The position numbers and the translations under genes are program-made. A stretch of 15,115 bases of DNA, taken from NCBI GenBank assembly GCA_021154065.1, contig JAJKJG010000406.1, forward strand, positions 1-15,115, given 5' to 3'. Numbering within the stretch: position 1 is the stretch's first letter; every line of letters starts with the position of its first letter. A model generated the notes under the pieces. It ran no database searches, was not told the origin of the DNA, and worked only from the letters and a program-made list of their open reading frames with translations. The stretch is from Methylobacterium sp. GTDB lineage: Bacteria; Pseudomonadota; Alphaproteobacteria; Rhizobiales; Beijerinckiaceae. This document shows positions 6,044 to 11,026 of this stretch, in pieces.

Positions 6044-7423
6044 ATGCCCCCGATCGCCCACACGGTCTTCGCGCAGGACGCCCGCCGGCTGCGGCTCGAT
6101 ACGCTGGTGCGGCTGCGCTGGCTTGCCGTCATCGGGCAGAGCGCCGCCGTCGCCGGGGTGCATTTCGGCTTCGGCTTCCCGCTGCCGCTCTGGGCCTGCT
6201 TTGCCGTCATCGCCGCCGCCGCGGCGCTGAACCTCGGGCTGCGCCTGCGCTATCCGGCGAGCTACCGGCTCGGCGAGGACGCGGCGACGCTCCTCCTCGG
6301 CTTCGACATCCTGCAGCTCGCGGCGCTGCTCTACCTCACCGGCGGCCTGCAGAACCCGTTCGCGATGCTGTTCCTGGCGCCGGTCCTGATCTCGGCGACG
6401 GCGCTGCCGCCCGACCGCACGCTGGCGCTCGGCTGCCTTGCGGTCGGCTCGGCCTCGATCCTCGTGCTCGCCCACCGGCCGCTGCCCTGGGCCGGGCCGG
6501 CGCCGGCGCTGCCGTTCCTCTACGTCACCGGCGTCTGGACCGCGATCCTGCTCGGCGTCGCCTTCATCGGCGTCTATGCCTGGCGCGTCGCCGAGGAAGC
6601 GCGCCAGCTCGCCGAGGCGCTCGCCGCGACCGAGCGGGTGCTCGCCCGCGAGCAGCACCTGTCGCAGCTCGACGGCCTCGCCGCCGCCGCCGCGCACGAG
6701 CTCGGCACGCCGCTCGCGACGATCGCCCTCGTCGCCAAGGAGCTCGACCACGCCCTGCCGAAGGAGGGGCCGGTGGCGGACGACCTCAAGCTCCTGCGCG
6801 AGCAGGTCGAGCGCTGCCGCGGCATCCTGGCGAAGCTGACCTCGCTCGACCAGGACGAGCCCGCCTTCCTCGGCACGATGACGATCAGCCACCTCCTCGA
6901 GGAGGTCGTCGAGCCGCAGCGCACGCCCGAGATCGCAATCAAGGTCGAGGCCGGCGGCGAGGGGCCGGAGCCGGTGTGCCGGCGCAGCCCCGGGCTCCTC
7001 TACGGGCTCGCCAACATCCTCGACAACGCCGTCGATTTCGCCGCCGGCGCGGTCGAGGTCGAGGCGCGCTGGTCGGCCGACGAGGTCCGGCTCAAGATCG
7101 GCGACGACGGCCCGGGATTTGCCCCCGAGGTGCTGCTGCGGGCCGGCGAGCCCTATGTCACGACCCGCGGCCCGGGGAAGCGCGCGAGCGACGAGGAGGC
7201 CGGCGGCTTCGGCCTCGGCCTGTTCATCGCCAAGACGCTGATCGAGCGCTCCGGCGCCGCGCTCTTCCTCGCCAACGCGCCGGCCGGCGCCGGCGGCGCG
7301 GTCGTTCGCATCGTCTGGCCGCGCTCCGCCTTCGAGCGCGGCGTCGAGCGCCGCGAGGCGCGTCCGAAACTTCGCCCGGACGGCGCTGACGAAGGCGAAA
7401 ACGCTTCCTATATAGAGGCTTGA
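6044..7423 (+). CDS. regB: Redox-sensing histidine kinase RegB (PrrB/ActS type)
   Basis: A 459-residue membrane histidine kinase. RegB autophosphorylates and phosphorylates RegA in response to quinone-pool redox state and controls respiration, carbon and nitrogen fixation and related genes in alphaproteobacteria. The N-terminal half has about six hydrophobic segments (residues 26-180) and contains GGLQNPF at 100-106, the conserved quinone-sensing heptapeptide. The H-box AAAAHELGTPLATI has His218. ERCRGIL has Cys258, which corresponds to the redox-active Cys of RegB. The ATPase domain has NILDNAVDFA (324-333), DDGPGF (354-359) and GGFGLGLFIAK (387-397). The ATG at 6044 gives the normal RegB length and N-terminus (RLDTLVRLRWLAV); the upstream extension in frame is low-complexity and overlaps the inverted repeat, so it was not used. 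No strong ribosome-binding site precedes 6044. Confidence 0.9.
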   Translation: MPPIAHTVFAQDARRLRLDTLVRLRWLAVIGQSAAVAGVHFGFGFPLPLWACFAVIAAAAALNLGLRLRYPASYRLGEDAATLLLGFDILQLAALLYLTGGLQNPFAMLFLAPVLISATALPPDRTLALGCLAVGSASILVLAHRPLPWAGPAPALPFLYVTGVWTAILLGVAFIGVYAWRVAEEARQLAEALAATERVLAREQHLSQLDGLAAAAAHELGTPLATIALVAKELDHALPKEGPVADDLKLLREQVERCRGILAKLTSLDQDEPAFLGTMTISHLLEEVVEPQRTPEIAIKVEAGGEGPEPVCRRSPGLLYGLANILDNAVDFAAGAVEVEARWSADEVRLKIGDDGPGFAPEVLLRAGEPYVTTRGPGKRASDEEAGGFGLGLFIAKTLIERSGAALFLANAPAGAGGAVVRIVWPRSAFERGVERREARPKLRPDGADEGENASYIEA

Positions 7424-7459
7424 GGCATGGCGGCAGGATAGGGCGAGCAGCAGTGAGGC

Positions 7460-7466
7460 AAGGAGA
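7460..7466 (+). promoter_or_regulatory. Ribosome-binding site that sets the regA start
   Basis: AAGGAGA lies 7 bases before the ATG at 7474. A TTG at 7420, overlapping the regB stop, would add 18 residues not typical of RegA and has no such site, so 7474 is preferred. Confidence 0.75.
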
Positions 7467-7473
7467 GTTCGCG

Positions 7474-8031
7474 ATGGGCGAGGCGGAGGTCCCGTTCGAG
7501 GCGCGCGCCGACAAGAGCCTGTTGATCGTCGACGACGACAAGACCTTCTCGACGCGTCTCGCGCGCGCCATGGAGGGCCGCGGCTACGCCGTGCGGGTCG
7601 CCGAGAACGTCGCCGACGGGCTCGCCGAGGTCGAGGATAGCGCGCCGGCCTTCGCGGTCATCGACATGCGGCTGTCGGACGGCAACGGCCTCGACGTCAT
7701 CGCCCGCCTCAAGGAGCGCCGCCCCGAGGCCCGGGGCGTGATCCTGACCGGCTACGGCAACATCGCGACGGCGGTCACGGCGGTGAAGCTCGGCGCCTTC
7801 GACTACCTGGCAAAGCCCGCCGACGCCGACGAGATCCACGCCGCCCTGATGGCCCAGCCGGGCGAGCGCGCCGACCCGCCCGAGAACCCGATGTCGGCCG
7901 ACCGGGTGCGCTGGGAGCACATCCAGCGCGTGTATGAGCTCTGCGGCCGCAACGTCTCCGAGACGGCGCGGCGGCTCAACATGCACCGCCGCACCCTCCA
8001 GCGCATCCTGGCGAAGCGCGCGCCGCGGTAA
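7474..8031 (+). CDS. regA: Response regulator RegA (PrrA/ActR type)
   Basis: A 185-residue response regulator, the normal RegA length, 50 bp downstream of regB and its cognate partner. The receiver domain has the acidic pair in IVDDDK (Asp21/Asp22), the phospho-acceptor Asp64 in VIDMRLSDGNGL, Thr92 in LTGYGN and Lys114 in YLAKPAD. A short Pro-containing linker (about 128-140) leads to the Fis-type helix-turn-helix at 147-182 (VYELCGRNVSETARRLNMHR, then RTLQRILAK), characteristic of RegA. The dedicated pair suggests redox control of energy metabolism; whether the neighbouring mtoX operon is a target cannot be seen. Confidence 0.93.
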   Translation: MGEAEVPFEARADKSLLIVDDDKTFSTRLARAMEGRGYAVRVAENVADGLAEVEDSAPAFAVIDMRLSDGNGLDVIARLKERRPEARGVILTGYGNIATAVTAVKLGAFDYLAKPADADEIHAALMAQPGERADPPENPMSADRVRWEHIQRVYELCGRNVSETARRLNMHRRTLQRILAKRAPR

Positions 8032-8046
8032 TCGGCCGGCCTCCCT

Positions 8047-8145
8047 AGAGCGCGATGACTTCTCTTCGAGTCGTCATCCCGCTCTATCTCTTTGTTTGAG
8101 CATGATCTTTTCCGAAAACCGGTGGCCACTTTTCGGGATCATGCT
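8047..8145. repeat. Dispersed Hyphomicrobiales palindromic repeat (two stem-loops)
   Basis: The first hairpin pairs AGAGCGCGATGACT (8047-8060) with AGTCGTCATCCCGCTCT (8069-8085). The second pairs AGCATGATC (8099-8107) with GATCATGCT (8137-8145), and CCGAAAACCGGTGG with CCACTTTTCGG inside. The sequence around TTTTCCGAAAACCGG and TTTTCGGGATCATGCT is a repeat I recognise from many Rhizobium, Bradyrhizobium and Methylobacterium intergenic regions. It fills the gap between the convergent regA and DUF29 genes and abuts the DUF29 stop codon at 8146, so it may also act as a bidirectional terminator. Confidence 0.85.
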
Positions 8146-8658
8146 TTAGCGAGGCAAGGGGTCGGGCCTCGCGGCGGCGGCCCGAACCCGCTCCACCGCC
8201 TCGTCGAAATCGAAGCGGTCGCCGGCGAGATCGTCGACGGAAAAAGGCGAGCGCCCGGGAAGGCCCGGGACGACCTGATCGCCCGCGGCCGCGAGGTCGA
8301 TCTCGGCCTTGGTGACGGCGACCTCCCAGGCCGCGTCGAGATCGATCTTGGCGCGCATCGATGCGGTCAGATCCTTGCGCAGGTCGATGCGCCAGATCTT
8401 GACCTCCTTGCGCCAGTGGTCGCCGGAGCGTGCGTCGCGGACGGACGCGGCCTTGACGAGATGCAGCAGGATCAGCCGGACAAAGCTCTCGACCCGATGC
8501 AGCTCCGATTTGCCCACGTCCTCGATCTCCTCGGCGACGTTCTCGAGGTCGAGATCGTTCGGCAGATCGCGCCCCTTCCCGGCCAGACGGCGCAGCGCTT
8601 CGGCCTGCTGCTGCGTCCAGGCATAGATGTCGTCGTCGTAGAGGCTGCGGCGATCCAT
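8146..8658 (-). CDS. DUF29 family protein
   Basis: A 170-residue protein with the start typical of DUF29 (LYDDDIYAWTQQQAEALR at residues 6-23), followed by DLENVAEEIEDVGKSE near 37-52 and a helical VRLILLHLVKA. DUF29 proteins are small, soluble, mostly helical and widespread in Cyanobacteria and Proteobacteria; their function is unknown. No signal peptide or membrane segment is seen. An in-frame ATG at 8703 would add 15 residues; 8658 was chosen because the family motif usually begins within the first dozen residues. The gene lies 56 bp after mmcB on the same strand with no evident terminator or promoter between, so it is probably co-transcribed from the LexA-controlled promoter. Its stop codon touches the repeat at 8047-8145. 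Confidence 0.8.
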   Translation of the reverse strand: MDRRSLYDDDIYAWTQQQAEALRRLAGKGRDLPNDLDLENVAEEIEDVGKSELHRVESFVRLILLHLVKAASVRDARSGDHWRKEVKIWRIDLRKDLTASMRAKIDLDAAWEVAVTKAEIDLAAAGDQVVPGLPGRSPFSVDDLAGDRFDFDEAVERVRAAAARPDPLPR

Positions 8659-8714
8659 GGCTGGAAAATATCCGATCGGCGGCAAAAAGGTAGCTCGCGG
8701 CATTCCCGGCGGGC

Positions 8715-9200
8715 TCACCAGCTCTCCCGGCCGGCCTCCGGATCGGCGAGCGTGTGCAGAAGGCCGGCGGCGGCGCGGGCGAAGCGCAGGGTCACCGCCT
8801 TGCGCCTTGCGCCGACGAGCGGATGCCCCGGAGCCTCGCGCAGGATCGCGGCACCGAACGAATCGGCGACGATGAGCCCGGCGGTCTCGGGCAGGATCTC
8901 GAGCGGCACCGTCTCCGGGATGGCGAAGAAGAAGCGGTCGCAGAAGTCGCGGTAGTCCGGCCATTTCCGATCGGCGCGGAAATCGGCGACGCTCGACTTG
9001 ATCTCGACGATCGTTAAGAGGCCGTCCGGGGCGAGCGCGATCACGTCCGCCCGCCGCCCGCTCGCCAGCGTGAACTCGGGCAGGCTCGCATGGCCGAGCT
9101 GGGCAAACAGCCGGCGCACGCCGCGCTGGACCCCCGCCGCCATCGCCGATTGCCGCCCGTCGAGGGGCAGCGGCGCGAGCATCGGGGCGGCATTCATCAT
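8715..9200 (-). CDS. mmcB: MmcB-family DNA repair protein (PD-(D/E)XK nuclease-like, DUF1052)
   Basis: A 161-residue protein resembling MmcB, an SOS-induced protein needed for mitomycin C resistance in Caulobacter. The restriction-endonuclease-like core shows GRRADVIAL (Asp) followed by TIVEIKSSVADFRADRKW, giving the E-x-K of a PD-(D/E)XK site, and then WPDYRDFCDRFFFAIP. The C-terminal GLIVADSFGAAILREAPGH and ARRKAVTLRFARAAA segments are typical of the family. It probably acts on damaged DNA, but activity is not demonstrated by sequence. The start is uncertain: GTG 9224 falls inside the LexA operator, so ATG 9200 was preferred; ATG 9197 and ATG 9182 are also possible. None has a good ribosome-binding site. 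The tandem operator directly upstream predicts induction by DNA damage. Confidence 0.85.
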   Translation of the reverse strand: MMNAAPMLAPLPLDGRQSAMAAGVQRGVRRLFAQLGHASLPEFTLASGRRADVIALAPDGLLTIVEIKSSVADFRADRKWPDYRDFCDRFFFAIPETVPLEILPETAGLIVADSFGAAILREAPGHPLVGARRKAVTLRFARAAAGLLHTLADPEAGRESW

Positions 9201-9202
9201 AC

Positions 9203-9228
9203 GAACATCCAGCGAACGGGGCACGAAC
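9203..9228 (-). promoter_or_regulatory. Two overlapping LexA (SOS) boxes upstream of mmcB
   Basis: GAAC occurs at 9203-9206, 9214-9217 and 9225-9228, each separated by exactly 7 bases. This gives two perfect GAAC-N7-GAAC boxes (equivalent to GTTC-N7-GTTC on the gene strand) that share the middle half-site. This is the established alphaproteobacterial LexA operator. A fourth GAAC lies at 9235-9238 with a 6-base gap. The sites cover the region from the predicted transcription start to the mmcB start codon, suited to repression. Confidence 0.85.
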
Positions 9229-9238
9229 GAAGCAGAAC

Positions 9239-9267
9239 AAGCATGTCAGCCGGCCCGCAAGAGTCAA
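9239..9267 (-). promoter_or_regulatory. Candidate mmcB promoter
   Basis: On the minus strand TTGACT (9262-9267) is followed after 17 bases by ATGCTT (9239-9244). The -35 is good and the -10 is weak. Transcription would begin at about 9230, just upstream of or inside the LexA boxes, consistent with repression by LexA. The promoter lies in the short gap after the GMC oxidoreductase gene. Confidence 0.45.
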
Positions 9268-9270
9268 CCG

Positions 9271-10893
9271 TCAGCGCCGGTATGCCAGGATCATGGCGGC
9301 GCCCTTCTCGGCGATCATCACCACCGGCGAGTTGGTGTTGCCCGAGGTGATGCGCGGCATCGCCGAGGCGTCGACGACCCGCAAGGCCTCGACCCCGCGC
9401 ACCCGCAGGCGCTCGTCGAGCACCGCCATGGGATCGCTCGCGAGCCCCATCTTCGCCGTCCCGACCGGGTGGAAGATCGTCGTGCCGATCTCGCCCGCCG
9501 CCTGGAGGAGCTCGGCATCCGAGACGAGGTCGGCGCCCGGCCGGTGCTCCTGCGGCTGATACTTCGCGAGCGGCGCCTCGCCGACGATGCGGCGGGCGAG
9601 GCGCAGCGCCGCGATCGCGACGCGCCGGTCCTCGTCGGTCGAGAGGTAGTTCGGCCGGATCGCCGGCGGCGCCGCCGGATCGGGGCTTGCGAGATGCACG
9701 CTGCCGCGGCTCGACGGCCGCACATTGGCGACGCTCGCCGTGAACGCGCCGAAGGGGTGCAGGCCCTCGCCCCATTTGTCGAGCGACAGCGGCTGGAAGT
9801 GGAACTCGAGATTGGCGGTCGCGTATTCCGGGCCGGAGCGCGCGAACGCCCCGAGCTGCGACGGCGCCATGGTCAGCGGCCCGGTGCGCAGGAAGAGGTA
9901 TTCGAGGCCCATAGCGGCCCGCTTCCAGAGCCTCGCGTAGTCGGTGTTGAGCGTCCTGACGCCGCTGACCTTGTAGACCGGCCGGAGCTGGAGGTGGTCC
10001 TGGAGATTCTCGCCGACGCCCGGAAGGTGCCGGACCGCCCGGATGCCGAGGCCGGCGAGCCGCTCGGCGTCGCCGACGCCCGACAGCTCGAGGATCTTCG
10101 GCGAGCCGACGGCGCCGGCGGCAAGGATCACCTCGCCGGCGGCACGCGCGAGATGGCGCTCGCCGCCGCGCCGGAAGAGGACGCCGGTCGCGCGCCCGTC
10201 CTCGAAAACCGCGCGCTCGACCTCGACGCCGGTCTCGAGCCGGAGATTGGGCCGGTTCAGCACCGGCTTGAGGAAGCCGCGGGCCGCGCTCCAGCGCCGG
10301 CCGCGCTTCTGGTTGACCTGGAAGTAGGACGAGCCCTCGTTGTCGCCGGTGTTGAAGTCTTCGATCGCCGGGATGCCGGCCGCCGCCGCCGCCTCGCGGA
10401 TGGCGTCGAGGATCTCCCAGCGGATGCGCGGATACTCGACCCGCCACTCGCCGCCGGCGCGGTGAAAGCGGTTCGGCGGCGCCATGTGGTCCTCGTGGCG
10501 GAGGAAATAGGGCAGGACGTCGTCCCAGCCCCAGCCGGCAAGCCCGAGCTGGCGCCAGCCGTCGTAATCGGCCGCCTGGCCGCGCATGTAGATCATGGCG
10601 TTGATGGCGGACGAGCCGCCGATCACCTTGCCGCGCGGATAGGCGAGCGAACGCCCGGCAAGGCCGGCCTCCGGGCCGGTCGTGAACATCCAGTCGGCGC
10701 GCGGATTGCCGATCGCGAACAGGTAGCCGACCGGGATGTGGAACCAGATCCACGAATCGCGCCCGCCGGCCTCGAGCAGCAGCACGCGGTTGCGGACGTC
10801 GGCCGAGAGCCGGTTCGCCACGACGCAGCCGGCCGAGCCGGCGCCGACGACGATGTAGTCGTACTCCCCGAAATCGCGATGTGCCTGCGCCAT
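9271..10893 (-). CDS. GMC-family FAD-dependent oxidoreductase (choline dehydrogenase-like)
   Basis: A 540-residue member of the glucose-methanol-choline oxidoreductase family, full length for the group. These flavoenzymes oxidise alcohols. It has the FAD dinucleotide fold VVGAGSAGCVVANRL (15-29), LLLEAGG (38-44), GMC signature 1 around RGKVIGGSSAINAMIYMRG (87-105) and signature 2 around GAVGSPKILELSGVG (260-274). The active site is complete, with His475 in FHPVGTAKMG and Asn519 in SGNTNSPVVMIAEKGA. There is no signal peptide or membrane segment, so it should be cytoplasmic. ATG 10893 was taken as start, with GAGG just before it; a TTG at 10902 is possible. The substrate cannot be read from the sequence: choline/betaine aldehyde partner genes are absent, so an unspecified alcohol dehydrogenase is the safest call. 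It is divergent from the ABC-like gene. Confidence 0.88.
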   Translation of the reverse strand: MAQAHRDFGEYDYIVVGAGSAGCVVANRLSADVRNRVLLLEAGGRDSWIWFHIPVGYLFAIGNPRADWMFTTGPEAGLAGRSLAYPRGKVIGGSSAINAMIYMRGQAADYDGWRQLGLAGWGWDDVLPYFLRHEDHMAPPNRFHRAGGEWRVEYPRIRWEILDAIREAAAAAGIPAIEDFNTGDNEGSSYFQVNQKRGRRWSAARGFLKPVLNRPNLRLETGVEVERAVFEDGRATGVLFRRGGERHLARAAGEVILAAGAVGSPKILELSGVGDAERLAGLGIRAVRHLPGVGENLQDHLQLRPVYKVSGVRTLNTDYARLWKRAAMGLEYLFLRTGPLTMAPSQLGAFARSGPEYATANLEFHFQPLSLDKWGEGLHPFGAFTASVANVRPSSRGSVHLASPDPAAPPAIRPNYLSTDEDRRVAIAALRLARRIVGEAPLAKYQPQEHRPGADLVSDAELLQAAGEIGTTIFHPVGTAKMGLASDPMAVLDERLRVRGVEALRVVDASAMPRITSGNTNSPVVMIAEKGAAMILAYRR

Positions 10894-11026
10894 TCGCCTC
10901 AAGCCCGTCTCGCCGGGCAGGCTAGCGAAAGCGCCTCCCCGGCGCGAGCCCGTGGACAGGGGTGCGCTGGCCTCTTCTTTGCGGCTTGGCTATGGTCCGG
11001 CTCCGCTTTCTCTTTTCGGATCATCC

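Noticed and set aside
5573..6892. N-terminal extension of the mtoX frame up to 6892
   Set aside because: The frame stays open through the intergenic repeat and into antisense regB, but the ATG at 5572 has a strong ribosome-binding site and starts a proper signal peptide.
9271..10893. Assignment of the GMC protein as choline dehydrogenase betA
   Set aside because: The family and active site fit, but there is no betaine aldehyde dehydrogenase, betI or choline transporter nearby, so the substrate is left open.
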